A DNA stretch of 64,000 nucleotides from assembly GCA_964059195.1 (NCBI GenBank), contig CAXKWD010000005.1, positions 39,695,825 to 39,759,824 of the forward strand, in the 5' to 3' direction. How positions within the stretch are numbered: the first letter of the stretch is position 1; each line of letters begins with the position of its first letter. Position numbers and translations under genes: made by a program. The notes beneath the pieces are model-generated. The model worked only from the letters and a program-made list of their open reading frames with translations. It made no database searches and was not told the origin of the DNA. Shown piece by piece: positions 20,600 through 33,337 of the stretch. The DNA comes from Ectobius pallidus. Lineage: Eukaryota; Arthropoda; Insecta; Blattodea; Ectobiidae.

Positions 20600-22880
20600 C
20601 GCGGCAACTGTTAGTACTAGTAGTACCATCTCCTTTACTTTTTTTTTCAAATTTTATGACAACCTATATGTATGACATTGTTTGGTATGGGAAGGTTCCT
20701 TCTTATAGTATACTCTATAACTTATAGCAACTTTAAAAAAGCTAAACTTGTATAGACTATAAGCATAGACTATAAACTGTTTTTCAGCCCTTTGGCAATA
20801 AAAAGGTAACCATGTCCGACGTCTGGTAACAGTGCACAGTGCAATCCTTAGTCAGTATTTTAGATAAGTGACCATTGCCAATAATTTCAACTCTAATACA
20901 AGCCGTGAAGAGGAAATCTGTCAAGATTGAGCTAAGGAATATGGTAGCCGTACATAACATAAGTTCTGGATATTGTTAGTACTGTATGATAAACTTTCTG
21001 TATAACAGAACTTAATTAAGATAGCTTTTACGTTTATGTATTCTGACTGGAAACTTTACTTCAGTCAAGTTAAGACACACATTTCTATCTTTTCCCTTAA
21101 ATTTCTCTTATTTATTTTACTATTGTTCTTTAAATAAATCATGTCAGGCCTAATTAATTTTGTTATAGAACATAGACATACTGATTGTTTCTGACTTCAT
21201 ACCATCACTGTTCTCTGCTTTCATTTAAACAGGCCCATTTATTCATTTTATGTTAAGAGGACCAACCTGTACAATTTATAAATTCTACATTTTTCATACA
21301 ATTTTCTTAATTTTTCCTGATTTGGACGCTTTTACCACAATAAACTCAAACATTTTCAGAGCTGCAAAATTATTAGGTCTCGAGAAAAAAAAAATTGTAA
21401 TTTTTTTTTATGGGTTTCATGGCAAAAGGTTGCGTTTCAGTTTTAAAATTTTCGGGGCAAATTTGCAGATTTGATGTCTAGACACTCCAAACCAAAAGTT
21501 ACTACTTCATTTTAATATAACTGAATATTTCTTTAAAAAATAGGTAAACATTATTTTGCTTAATTTTGTTAAGTTTAAATCATAAACAATATGTTATAAG
21601 GTCACAAATGTTTATATTTAAAAAATCATTAGTAAGTTTTATTTACTGACATGTTTAGGGTCTTTTTTGAAAATTTCAAAGTAATTTATTAAAATCTGAT
21701 AGGTAAGGAGTAGTTTGAATAGTGAAATATGCGGGAAACAAAAGGTTGAGAAAAATGAACTTGACGGTTGAGACAGATTTTTCCTTTAAGACTGTCCTGC
21801 TCTTTCTACAGCCCTAAACAACAAATTCCTCAGGATAATAGCCTGGAAAATACACGAATTCCCTTTCAGAATTATTATGAAAACGCATGGAACTATAATT
21901 TTAAATAGCTGCTCAGAAAATAACGTGTGTTGTAATAGCACAGTTGCGACATAAGGAAATTATCAGCACATGCTTAGAACACTTCAAAGTTACATTATGG
22001 ACATCAACATGCACCTAAGCTAAAATATGTTGCATTCCATAATTAGCCAATAAATGGTGTTAATCAATACATGAAAACAACAACAACAACAAAAAGAGAT
22101 TTGTGCTATTTTTTGACAAATTTCACAGGTCGGCCCCCTTAAACCTACTAGAGGTATTTATTTTGCGGAAAAATATTCAGTATTTACACACCGCAATAAC
22201 CTATATTATCATCATCCTGCATTATTTATTTTGCGTTGTGTTTGAATTTACGAATAAGTCCCTTACACAGATTGAGGCTATTTCATGTAAGTTGTTCATG
22301 CTAAAATTTCCATTGAATTTCAATGTATAGTGGATTTCATTTTAAGACAACTTCTTCCCTTACCATCGTTTACTACAAAAGCGTTCTTCCCTAATCCTAA
22401 AATCTATACTGATTATGTGCAGATTCTGAGGTAGACTTTTTGTAGTCTCTTAATAGTGGGGCTATTTCTTTTCTTTGCAATTTCTGCATTGAAGTATTTA
22501 CTATAGACAACACTAGACCTAATTACTACACAGCTGGAAGTCATTCGTCATTTGTGTTGGATCCACAAGACGACCAGTTCCTTCGTAATGTAGCTGGAAT
22601 GGTTTTTTTTTAAACTGAGGAAGGTAGGATCTGTCTGCTTAAAATTAATGGAGTTGTTGTTCCTTGGTTGACGGGCCTAAGGGGAGCAGTAAAATAGTGT
22701 AATCAGCACTTCTAGGAAAAAAGGTCGTTATAACATGAAATAATCTGTACAATAGAAAGCGACGCTATGGGCTACTCTCCCCTTTACTATGAAACAGAAG
22801 TTCATATTCTAATAATAATTTTAATAATTCCAAACAAGGGGACAATCGCATATCAAAATAACTGTAATAGGATAAGGCAG
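20600..22880. other. AT-rich stretch without a recognised gene
   Basis: No recognisable coding or RNA features. It contains T-rich low-complexity DNA at 21240-21480 and a short (AAC) run near 22077. Confidence 0.45.
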
Positions 22881-23930
22881 GTGGGGATACATTAAACTCA
22901 GAGATCCATAAACTCATTCTCATGATTTGGAGAAAGGAATAATTGCCACAGGAATGGAAAGAATCTATTATTATACCGATCCATAAAAAGGGAGATAGGA
23001 CCGAATGTAATAACTATCGAGGAATTTTTCTCTTATCAACATCATACAAAATTTTATCTAATATACTTCTGTCAAGATTAACCCCATATGCGGACGAAAT
23101 CATTGGAGATCACCAATGTGGATTTAGGCAAAATAGACCAACCATTGATAAAATATTTTGTATTCGCCACATCTCGGAGAAAAAGTGGGAATATAATAAG
23201 TCTGTTCACCAGCTATACATAGATTTAAAAAAAATCATATGTTTCAGTTAGGCGAGACAAAGAAGTTAGTTAGGCTGATCAAAATGTGTCTAAATGAAAT
23301 CTATAGTAGAGCCAGGGTAGAGAAATTTATACCAGATAGGTTTGCCATTAGAAGCGGCTTGAAGCAAGGAGATGCACTATCGCCTTTATTTTTTAATTTC
23401 GCTTTGGAATATGCCATTAGGAAGGTTTAGGAAAACAAGGTAGTCCTAGAATTAAATGGCAGTCACCCAATTTTAGCTTGTGCAGATGACGTTTGGGGCG
23501 ATGACATAAACATAATCGATAGAAATGCAGAAAGTATTACAGAAACAAATAATATTAAGGTAGAAGTTAAGTGTCGACTAAAATCAGGAAATGCTTATTT
23601 TTATGCAGTTCAGAATCTCTTATCTTCCCGTATTCTGCACTCTTCATCGGATATAGTAAGGGCAATTAAATCACGAAGAATGAAATAGGCTGGACATGTT
23701 GCACGCATGGGGGAGGAAGGACATATTTAAAAAAAAATATATTGAATGGGAGACCCGAAGGGAAAATACTACTTAGAAGACCTAGACGTAGGTGGGAAGA
23801 CAATATTAGGATAGATTTAAGGGGAGTAAGATTTGCGAGGGATGGTTGGATGGAGTTAGAGCAGAATAGGGTTGAATGGCGGGCTCAGGTAAGCGCGGCA
23901 ATGAACCTTCGGGTTTCATAAAATAGATAA
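22880..23930 (+). pseudogene. LINE reverse transcriptase remnant with internal deletion
   Basis: The first block at 22880-23240 contains LPQEWKESIIIPIHKKGDRT, ECNNYRGIFLLSTSYKILSN, DEIIGDHQCGFRQNR and LYIDLKK. The second at 23240-23430 contains ETKKLVRLIKMCLNEIYSRA and SGLKQGDALSPLFFNFALEY. Around 23480 CADDVWGDD stands where the catalytic YADD is expected. A deletion then joins to the C-terminal part (IKSRRMK, AGHVARMGEEG, PRRRWEDNIRIDLRGVRFA) ending in AAMNLRVS. Stops and deletions show it is inactive. The GRPEGK...RPRRRWED tail is typical of one abundant insect LINE group. A second copy of the tail lies at 52475-52735. Confidence 0.85.
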
Positions 23931-24485
23931 TATTCCTTTAGCTTCCTAAGAAATCGTCTATTGCCATTGAGTAACATAAGTTATTCGAATTTGTTATAAT
24001 AATATAATAAAGTAACCAATAAAATAATAAATATAGGATTAATATAGAATTTTAATGGAAAAGGACTTAGGGGTGGTTTTCAAAAACTTGAATACCTTCC
24101 AAGAACGTATTTAAAATGAGACGGATGAGTTAATTAGGCAGATAAGTTAGTAACAAATTTTGAGATAAATACTCTGACTATTATCGGCATCATTATTATC
24201 TCTGATAGGAGTTATGACGTAACTTGAGAACGCAGTACAGTATCTAAATTCGTAAACCAATTATCGTAGTATCGAACTTCTTATTGTGTAGAACCGTAGA
24301 TATTGTATTATGCTGAAACTTCGCTTAAGCTTAAGCCTATGTCTATTACATGGAAAATATTATATAACAGTAGTTGCTTACTATGCAATTTCCCACATTT
24401 AAATTTAAAATGTTGATAGCACGGATATTAATAGATCTATTGTTTCAGATATGGTTAGCCTGTTCTTGGTTACTGATAGACTTAA
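23931..24485. other. AT-rich stretch without a recognised gene
   Basis: Nothing recognisable; probably the 3' tail of the preceding LINE followed by unique DNA. Confidence 0.4.
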
Positions 24486-24489
24486 TACT

Positions 24490-25015
24490 TCTGTAGGCCC
24501 AACTGAACACTTGCATATGACTGCCGGAGCACTGAAATTTTTTATTTGCGTAACAACCGGCATAACAGAATTAGAACATCTATAGCTCAAATCCTGCAAC
24601 AAAGAGGATGGGAGGTACATGAGGAATGTTTCTGAAGATGATTATAACAGGAGAGCAGACATCATAGCCATTGATAAGGCGAATATTAAGGCAATGATAT
24701 TAGATTCCACTGTTCGCTTTGAAAGAGATCAAAAGCAAGCAGAGGAGATAAACTTAGAAAAAAACAAACTATTTATAACCCATGCATTCCTTTCCTGTCT
24801 GTGAAGTTCAGTATCCCGAAAGATAGATGGGTCGTCAGAGGTCTCTTGTTCGGGGCAAGAGGTACACTTCTCATATAATATACCAAAAACATTCTTGAAA
24901 ATCCTGCACTGCAATTCAGTTTCCATGAGATCATGGAAATTGTAATACAGATACCAAGAGACACTCTGCAGATACTCCATGTTCACCTTTACCTGAAGCA
25001 GAACAACTAGACTTA
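24490..25015 (+). pseudogene. R2-like endonuclease fragment (second copy, different lineage)
   Basis: Read across frameshifts it gives LRNNRHNRIRTSIAQILQQR and GWEVHEE, then RRADIIAIDKANIKAMILDS, TVRFERDQKQAEEINLEK, and after another shift IYNPCIPFLSVKF with VVRGLLFGARGTLL. These are the RHN/RHH, R-x-D and D-x-T-V-R-F-E motifs of the restriction-like endonuclease in R2-clade LINEs. It covers only the C-terminal end. It differs clearly from the copy at 8895-9348 (RRADIIAID versus RRIDMLVYT), so the two are separate lineages or very old copies. Confidence 0.8.
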
Positions 25016-27090
25016 TTTTTTTTAACAATCCTTGCAATGTTGAAGTGTTAAATTTTAAGGCTAATCCTAAATAATCTTTAACGATCTTTATTGTATGTAT
25101 TCTGGATCCTTGGTGATCAGCTTCATTGGAGGTCGGATGATTTATTTACTTTCGAAATAAATCTTACTACTATATTTATTTCCTGAACTATCTAATAAAC
25201 TGTCTTCAGAAAATACAAGGAAAGAATATTATTGTCCGTACAATTATTTTCTTAGGTAAATTTCATCCAAAACTGTATGAAGAAAGGAAACATCACCTGA
25301 TAACAAAAATAATACCGCAACTTAATAATAAATTGACGGTTGAGTTGTTTGTATTCCCTGATAATGACAATTTAAAACTGCAATCAACAAACAAAATATC
25401 AACAGGAATAAATAAACAGAATACACTGGACGCAAATTTAATGACTGCAAGGTAACCATATTATGTAAACATTCCCGACTCGTTTATTTCATTTACAATT
25501 CTGTTTCATAATCCATTGAAGTTTTGCGAAAAACAAATGCTCCAGGGCAGGCAGAATAAAATAAGAGGATTAAAGTAGGGCCAGAGTGGTGGACAAATTA
25601 AAAAAGAGATAATAGAAGATACAAAAAAACGCGTTTCACACTTTGATAGAGTTTGTTTCAAGTTCTTCTTCCATCCACTTAGCTGTTGTTAGAGAAAACT
25701 TCTTTTCTAAACTTTGACGCTATGGACATAGTAAGAAACACGGTTTTCTGCTTCATAAATAATTATTACTTTCGTGTTCTTATTAAATTAAATAAGTGTC
25801 GATTATTATGCAGTGCATTAAAGAATACTGGCTAATGGACCCCTGGGCACCGGCAAATCCGGGACTCATACGTGGGTGATGCGTTAGAGTGGCCCCTCGC
25901 CATAACTGAAAATTTTAAGCCCTTAAATTTATAATAAATGGTTGATCTAACTATTTCTTGTTAATCCAAAACATTTAAGATAACGAACTAATGACTTTTG
26001 ACTAAAGAGAGATTCCATATATGCTCTCGTATATATAATATCTTTCGTTTTCGTTCGTACGTTATTATATGGGACATCACTGCATTTTAAAATAAAATAA
26101 AATAAAGTACTGCTAATAATTAAAGCACTTTTTAAATTCCAACTAACAATATGAAACTCGTCATATCCGATATCGATTAATATCGTTCACGAAACACTCC
26201 AAAAACCTTGAAAGTCGCAATCGCAGCAATCCAAATAGCAAACACTATGCTTTTGGTGCAATATTGGATGAAAACATATATTTAGTCGAGTGTCGCTTTA
26301 AATGTTTACTGCTCACAAAAGTTCAATAGATACCGCTGCCTAAAAACAACAACAACAATAATAATAATAGTAATAATAATATACTGGGCTTAAATTAAAA
26401 CACAAAACAATAAGAAGTGATTGATTCAACGTACCCCAAAGTTGGGTGAAACGGAGAAGAAGAAGAATTATGAAATAGCGCTTGCAGAATGTTTACGACA
26501 AGATTTTTAGGTGTTTGAATCATCTCAGTTTAGACTATATGTTTAAATACAGAAGAAAAGCGAATACAGCGTATATAAAATTCCATAATTAAGATCCACA
26601 TTATACCACTTATCAAGTTTATTAATTCACATAATTTTATTATGTAATATGACAATATAATGATATAAGTAGCTATATTTTTAAAATAGTCAACAAAATG
26701 TATACATTTAAAGCATATAATTCAAATAGAATGTAATGTGTAATATAACATAACACGTATTGTATATTTCTTTGAATGCAGACATTATTTGTAAAATGTT
26801 CTAAAATATGACGACATAGGCCTGAATTTTATAAATTAGTCTATAATAATATTTGTAATTAAAGAATTGTGAATAAATGACATACAACTTTTACAATGTT
26901 TTCAGCATTTATCAGTTGTGAAGCGAGCTTGTTTACTGGTGTAAGATGGATCTCTATTAATTACTGTTATTAACATCTACTGGAAATTTGAGTTATCAAC
27001 TCCGATATGAATAGAACTTTAAAATTTGATTTTAGCAGACTTTGTTAGTGATGGAGAACTAGAGTTTCGGTTGACAAAGTGTTTGATGGT
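25016..27090. other. AT-rich stretch without a recognised gene
   Basis: No supported gene. A short AAC/AAT simple repeat lies at about 26345-26381. Confidence 0.45.
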
Positions 27091-27094
27091 TTAC

Positions 27095-27214
27095 CTATGG
27101 ACAAGTGTGCTCTGTCTGCTGAATGAGGATCATGGCAGAGGCAATAAGAGCACCCCGACGAACGAAGTTAACACAATCATCATTGGCCATCAGCTCGAGC
27201 AGGGAGATGGCTTC
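27095..27214 (-). pseudogene. Isolated exon copy resembling proteasome subunit PSMD1/Rpn2
   Basis: On the minus strand a 120-bp segment encodes [12 protein letters not shown], then [20 protein letters not shown] and TEHTCP. This closely resembles a proteasome/cyclosome repeat of the 26S proteasome base subunit PSMD1 (Rpn2). It is bordered by a pyrimidine-rich acceptor ending TTGTGTTTCAG (AG at 27215-27216) and a donor GTAAAC after TAG (27093-27094). The last codon is TAG, where the family has Lys (AAG), and the normally conserved NDPVN reads NDDCVN, with one extra residue. No other PSMD1 exon is visible. I read it as a duplicated exon with flanking intron that has decayed. A genuine exon carrying a sequence error is the alternative. 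Confidence 0.75.
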
Positions 27215-27219
27215 CTGAA

Positions 27220-28375
27220 ACACAATGGACAGAAACGCCTTTTTAATATAAATGAGTTGCTGATTGTTGTGTTCTGCTGTTAACGTCGAGATTGTGTTCC
27301 CTTCCAATCCATCTGCTGTCTCACGTAGCTTCCAGTGGCGGACTAGTCTCATGACATATTTTTCTATAGGCCTAATTAACAACACATTTTATGATAGCTT
27401 AGAAGAAATAAAGAACAAAACTCTATAAAGTGGTGAAGTCGACAACAGCAGAATTTTGCAATTTCGCCACTTAGGGTTGTAGGCTATTTGTTTGGCAGAA
27501 TAGATGGTTGTTTAAAAGAGAAATATTTTGATCGGAATGTCATACTGCTGAGTTGCGGTGTCATTTTCCAGAAATAGAATAAAAATCTGGATGCTCTGTT
27601 TGCTTTTGATAAATCCTCTCATGTATGAATGTTAGAGGTAAATACATGAGGGCGCAATGTACAAAGAATCGAACATTGTTTGACCAAACATTTTCATTGC
27701 TTATGTAAACACGGCGGGAGTTGATCGATTTTGGTAGGGAAAGGCTTATAGAAGTGAATGATAGGAACGCATTAAAAAAAAAATCTACATCCGCCAAGTT
27801 CACAATCCTATTAAATAATTGTCTTTAATAAGAGTGGTCTACAATATCGCCAAATGTTCGCCATAGCTGGTCGCATATTGGCGAGATTGAATGGAGCCGT
27901 AACGATTCTAAAGATTAGTGAATAATTACTCACAGTAATTCTATACAAAAATGAACATAATTACTACATGGAAAAGTCCATAAAGTAAGTTTATAAATGC
28001 CACATACCACTTTTCCTATACTCGTACTACACCGATTTCCATATACTCAAATCATGCTTGAAGGAGTAAGGTCAGATATATAAGCTTCTCCATATTTCAC
28101 TAATTGCGTCTTAATTAAGCTCATACCACCTCCGGACATAACACATCACTTTATTATTACTTATTGACATCAGAACTAAACGAACATTCCACCTGTGGAA
28201 CTGAATGAGAATGTAGTTGAAAATAAGGCTGTGGTGAATTTGTGTATCCTTGCGAAATATGGTGCATATAGACTACCTTAAAATCTGTAGCCTAATCTGC
28301 TGTACTGCCATGGAAACGAACTGTAATAAGTTCTTGTTACAGCGTTCTTATGGTTTCCACTCCGTTTTATAAACT
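27220..28375. other. AT-rich stretch; one solo mariner-type end
   Basis: No gene. At about 27972-27991 AAAAGTCCATAAAGTAAGTT shares its second half with the terminal repeat of the mariner fragment at 14936, so it may be a solo terminal repeat. Confidence 0.4.
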
Positions 28376-28377
28376 AA

Positions 28378-28710
28378 TAAAATCAGGTAAACTGACATAA
28401 CAAAGTACCAGAATGCCTTTGTTTAATCAGTGATAATTGCAATTATGATATGCAGGAAATAAGTTATTTTTGGAATAGATCTCCGAATTAAGTTCCACAT
28501 CGATTAACAACGCAGATGATATTATAATAGAAGTGACAGTTAATTACTCGTTATTACGATACCGGTCAACTGATATGGTCCAAAATCAATAGGCTTCTTC
28601 CCATGGACGAAATACTAAAGTGCGTATACCAAATTTCATGAAAATACGACAAAGCGTATTTGAGTTATCGCGGGTATAGGCACACGGACAGACAGACAGA
28701 CAGCTATTTT
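28378..28710 (+). repeat. Dispersed repeat (CAGGTAAACTGATATAACAA family), uninterrupted copy
   Basis: The copy begins ATCAGGTAAACTGACATAAC and runs through AATCAGTGATAATTGCAA and ATATTATAATAGAAGTGACA to CAAATTTCATGAAAATACGA, ending at a (CAGA) run at 28683-28702. It matches the split copy at 17500-18685 and shows the arrangement before the extra 750 bp there. No coding potential. Confidence 0.7.
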
Positions 28711-28744
28711 CCCGTTCACCACACAATTCTGGTACTTAATAAAC

Positions 28745-29600
28745 GAATAGTTCTAGCAACACATAACACACAAGTTATACAGTAATACATTTCAGTGCTC
28801 TATGGTTGCAATAAAACCACACGACTGTAAATATACACTAACAGTTAAGATCTGTCATTCGGTTTGCTGATCTATTTCATTTTGTTTGCAGTAGAACATA
28901 AAGTTATGTGTTTATGTAAATGTGTATTTTTATTCCAGAAATATATACAAACGCTATATACGTCGTAAAGTTTGCTCTATCAATATTGTATTTTTTTTAT
29001 ACCCACCTCTCATGTCTGTGGATAAGAATATGATTCAGCGAGTTACCATTCATACATTCTGGCCAGACGGCGCCTGCAACTTCTATATAGTCTAGCCCGC
29101 AACACAGGAATGACGGAGAAGATATCGAATGTGTACGGCGAACACCAGCCTCGGTTTAGTCATTGGCCTAACATTAAGAATCTTACGAATTTATTGCTTT
29201 AAATAAAAAGCGTAATAAGTTTTTAATTCCTGACTCACGTATTAAATAAACGAGCAATCATTCTGCTTGAGTTTACTATGACGTATTCATGTCAAAGTTC
29301 ATTTTCTGTTTTGGTTACTATAGAAAAGTTATTTGTATTCAGTTTTGGAAAATGAGGTAAAAAAATGTGTTCTTTATCCGATCCAAAATTGTAGGCCTAA
29401 TACTCGTGAAGCCCATGTAAATCAAACAACTGTAACATGAAGATGCAGTTTCTAAAACTTTTCACTGATATAAAAATGTGCAGATTTTTTTCTGAACTAC
29501 GGTATTTAATATAATATATAATCTTATATATATAATATTAATCTTCATTGTAACCAATGGCTATATTAAGATGAATGAAGCACTAATGAATTGGTATATG
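28745..29600. other. AT-rich stretch without a recognised gene
   Basis: Nothing recognisable. A TAGGCCTA palindrome lies at 29392. Confidence 0.4.
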
Positions 29601-29609
29601 GCAGGGGAA

Positions 29610-29750
29610 ACAAGGTCACCCCGAGAAAACCCACTCGACTCCATTTTGTCAATCACAAATTCCACATGGATCCACCGAGATTCGATCCCGGGTCCCAGCG
29701 GTGGAAGACGATCGGTCCAACCACTCAGCCATGGGGGCGGCCTCGTTAGA
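29610..29750 (-). mobile_element. tRNA-derived SINE fragment
   Basis: On the minus strand CATGGCTGAGTGG resembles an A box and GGGATCGAATCTCG a B box, about 45 bp apart, followed by GGATCCATGTGGAATTTGTG. This looks like a tRNA head with its SINE body. The frame 29571-29786 on the other strand is a by-product. Confidence 0.6.
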
Positions 29751-29784
29751 AAAAAAAAGTCATGTAACGTTTTGCATATTTACT

Positions 29785-30025
29785 AACAGTGTGTCTAGGT
29801 CGTGGGTTCGATACTGGCCTAGGTTGATGGCACTTATGTGTGAATAAATCTGACAGCAAGGTGCTTCCAACGAAATTATTTTATATTTACTTTTTATGAA
29901 CAATAAAATAATTTAAAATAAATATAAATGTGACCGGATCATACCACAGGCAGATTTACAGGCATGCAATAGCTCTCCTGCGGGACAAAATTCAGGCACA
30001 CCGGTGAGGGTCATAGGCCGAGGAA
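29785..30025 (+). mobile_element. tRNA-derived SINE, family B copy 2, interrupted
   Basis: A B box (GTGGGTTCGATACTGG) is followed by CTAGGTTGATGGCACTTATG and AATCTGACAG. A 90-bp AT-rich interruption comes next. The body then resumes with CAGGCAGATTTACAGGCATG, CTCCTGCGGGACAAAATTC and GGCACACCGG. The order matches 19865-20010. Confidence 0.5.
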
Positions 30026-30299
30026 CCAGTTGTTCAATGCTATTGCTAGACGCCGGAAGAGTAATTGTGAAGACATACAGATTGAAAATAGGTTTAAGCC
30101 TAATTTATTTGATCTATATTGCAACGACAGAAGATATGTTTGCCTACATAAGGAAGATTAAGGAACTTTAAGAAAAATATATATAACTTTGATTCTCAAA
30201 ATTAGTAGATACAAAAACCATCAATGCCAAATAATAAATATAAATCTAATATCTCCAATATTTATAACTTTAACTTCGTTGCTGATTAGTTTAGTAATA

Positions 30300-32500
30300 C
30301 TGGTACTTTTTAGGAAGACGTGAGGAATTGCCCATCAGAGGGAGATCGAATTCTTCAGTCCGAGGCAAAGTAGAGGGCAAGTAAAGGTGCAGCACAGAAA
30401 ACAGGTTAAATTCCATAATGGCAGTAACAATATTTAATAAATAAACTCCACAGAACAATAGTAAAACGGAGTAATTCTAAATAGCAGTAATTAACACTGC
30501 ATAAAATCAATCTTAAATATGATATACAATAAATAAAGCATGTCACATAAAGACATACACTGGCTACTAATTATACCCAATGACTGCTAACTATCCAAAT
30601 CCTCATCCAGAATTTCACTAAGTGCAAGGCAGGGTTAATGCGAACTAATCTAACCTAACTCATTAATTATCTAGAATAAGATCAATCATAAGCTTAGGGA
30701 AATACGAATGGTGTGAGGGACAGCAATAAATTTCTAGCAGCATAGTTACTAATACGCAGCAAAATAATTGAATAAGAAAAGCTGAAGCACAAATTCAAAT
30801 TATTTAGAATAATTACGGTCAGAGAAAATACAAGAGGGACCAGAGAAAAGATTTACATGAGCATATAATTAAGTGAGCATAATTTAGAAAAATCTTAAAT
30901 TGAAAGATCTATTTGCTGCAAAATACACAGCCCAAAAAAATGTAACAATAAGACTAGAGGCCCTAATCTAACCAGGAAAATAAGTGAACAAGATATGAGT
31001 AACCGTTAAGTTAAATTTAAATCAGAATCAATGACAGGAAAAATCAATAATTAGTTAATAGCCAAAAGGGGGAATAAGTTACTATAATATAGAATATAAA
31101 AAATCTAAATGAACCAGAAAAGAGAATTTACAAAACCAGACAATAAATCTCAGAATGAAAATTTAGTTAATGACAGCAAGTCAGAAATATAACTATGGAA
31201 AGGGACCAATGCAAAAACCGAAAGTTTAGTTAAATAATCATAGTAAAATTGCAGAAACACAGAAAAATATATCTAAGCTGAGAACCAATATGAATATGCA
31301 GAACGGTAGAAAATTTAGGCCTACCCTGGTTAGAATAAATCTATAACAATTTATAATATACGGAATTACTATACGAACTAGGAGGGAATTTTCACAAAAT
31401 TCACACCATAGAATTCCAATCTAAGTCAAGTTAAATAATGATGAGCATGAGAGCAAGGCAGAATTAAGTGGAAAAAGTAATTTTAACTTTATACAAATTT
31501 CAGTGCCAAATATCTGTATATCAATTAAACTTTATATGATATAATTCAAATTGCCGAAATAAGCAAATAATACAAGCTATCAATCTTATTGAAAATTTTA
31601 CATCACTTGTTACGTGAACAATAATTTCCAGAAATTTGAACCTAACAAGGAATACTTGTTTTAATACAATTAATGCACCAAATGCTACAGGGTGTCTAAA
31701 TATAATCCTGAAACACTATCAAATATTTAAGAACATTCCCGAAACTAGTTAGCAAGAATGAATTACTATAAGCAGGGGATAATTTAAGATAACTATCAAA
31801 ACTCAACTGGGAAACGCCCACCAAAATGGCGATGTCGGCAAGTCCGAATAATTAGCAAAATCTTGAACGTGGCAAGATACATTATTAATGCTTCTAAGAA
31901 ATTCACTCACAACAAATGTAAGACTACCTATAATAGGTGAAAATATTAACTGAGAGAGTAAGGAGTTGTCATATCCGCGTAGCATAGAATGTGAGGGAAA
32001 TGTTAACTAACATTTACTACAGCATAGAATAAGCTAACCTGCTTCTTATACAAACATTGAAAATCTTTAGCAATTTCTTATATATATTAACTAGCATAAT
32101 GCCTTGAGGCCTAAATCATGACTGTATAATGACGTTACAAACTGAATATCATTACATAAAATCCCTACGTGCCTGACACACACAAAATGGATTATCCCTG
32201 TTAACTTTCTCTTTATGCATAATTAAATTTTCTGAGCAAAGGAGTGCTTAAGGCACATATTAAGTTACTTTGAAATCATAGTAAAGTATTCCACAACTCA
32301 CATGACAGACCAGGAAGGTTCTCCACGGCAGGACTCCAGACAACCACACTCACGAGAGACCTCGCCGAATCTAAATTGTCATGGCCTAGCGGTGAACCTC
32401 TCCAGCCTGCCACGTGAGGGCAGCACAGTACTAGATAACGTCATACCAAAGAACATAGAAAGGAGAAACCGTGGAATTATAATTCCACGTTACAATATAT
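30300..32500. other. Strand-asymmetric A-rich region, no recognised gene
   Basis: Between about 30400 and 31500 the plus strand has roughly twice as many A as T in several 60-base lines I counted, which is unusual for this window. At 32290-32470 a GC-richer block follows, encoding a 66-residue plus-strand peptide (MTDQEGSPRQDSRQPHSRET and onward) I do not recognise. Together they could be one old element read on the minus strand, but I found no terminal repeats or protein motif. Confidence 0.35.
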
Positions 32501-32914
32501 AGGAGATAGTTTACTCATGTCGATTTATCTACGCAAACTAAATCATGGTAGAGTCAAAGCTAGTACAGCAAAGATGTAGAGACAATACTAAGATGAAACT
32601 TTTTTATATATTCTTATATAAAATTATTCAAACTGAATAGAACATTAAATATGTAATATTATTCACTGGAATAACGTCACAGAAATAAGAATAATTTTAA
32701 CACATGATACGAGAAGAAACACCTTTTCCATTTTAGAGAGTCGAAATGTTTGATTACTGCTGCAATTGAATACAGTGTAAATATGGTATTAAACAATAAA
32801 TATGATTTAAAAAACAAATGTCTGATGAATTAAAAAATATATAAGAAAAAGTAGCTCCATTATTTTAATGATTAATGTTTATCTAATTATTTCCGGTTGC
32901 TAATTGTTACCTAA

Positions 32915-33156
32915 CTAACTCCGTGGCGCTAACATCCCAGAAGGGACAAGGCCTAGCACCCGACCGCTGCGTCATGTACCATAGGCAGACGGCAGGATTA
33001 GGGGACATGTGGTCAGCATGCCGACACCCACGGCTGTTATTGGTGGTCTCCATGACCAGAGCCGCTACTTCTCTATCAAGTAGCTCCTCAATTTGAATCA
33101 CGAGTCTGAGTGCATCTCTACCAGACCTCCCTACCTCAGAAAAATTCGAGGAGGTA
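32915..33156 (-). mobile_element. tRNA-derived SINE, 5'-truncated, with 16-bp target duplication
   Basis: This is a reverse copy of the SINE at 3751-4059. Both share the segments CCGTGGGTGTCGGC, CAGCGGTCGGGTG and AGGTAGGGAGGTCTGG (given in the plus orientation of copy 1). It lacks about the first 65 bp, including the promoter boxes. The direct repeat GCTAATTGTTACCTAA at 32899-32914 and 33157-33172 is a clear target-site duplication, so the insertion was by target-primed reverse transcription. Confidence 0.92.
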
Positions 33157-33337
33157 GCTAATTGTTACCTAATCCTCTTATACGGGAAAAATAATTATAA
33201 AATCTTCCCAGCGTAAACACTTATATAGCAGACAATCATCAGATGACTGAAAGGAAGTAATGGTCCCTTAAACCAATCAATAGTAGATATATAATCTGTC
33301 ATAGGAGAGAAGTTCCATCTGGCGCTGTGAATTGAGC

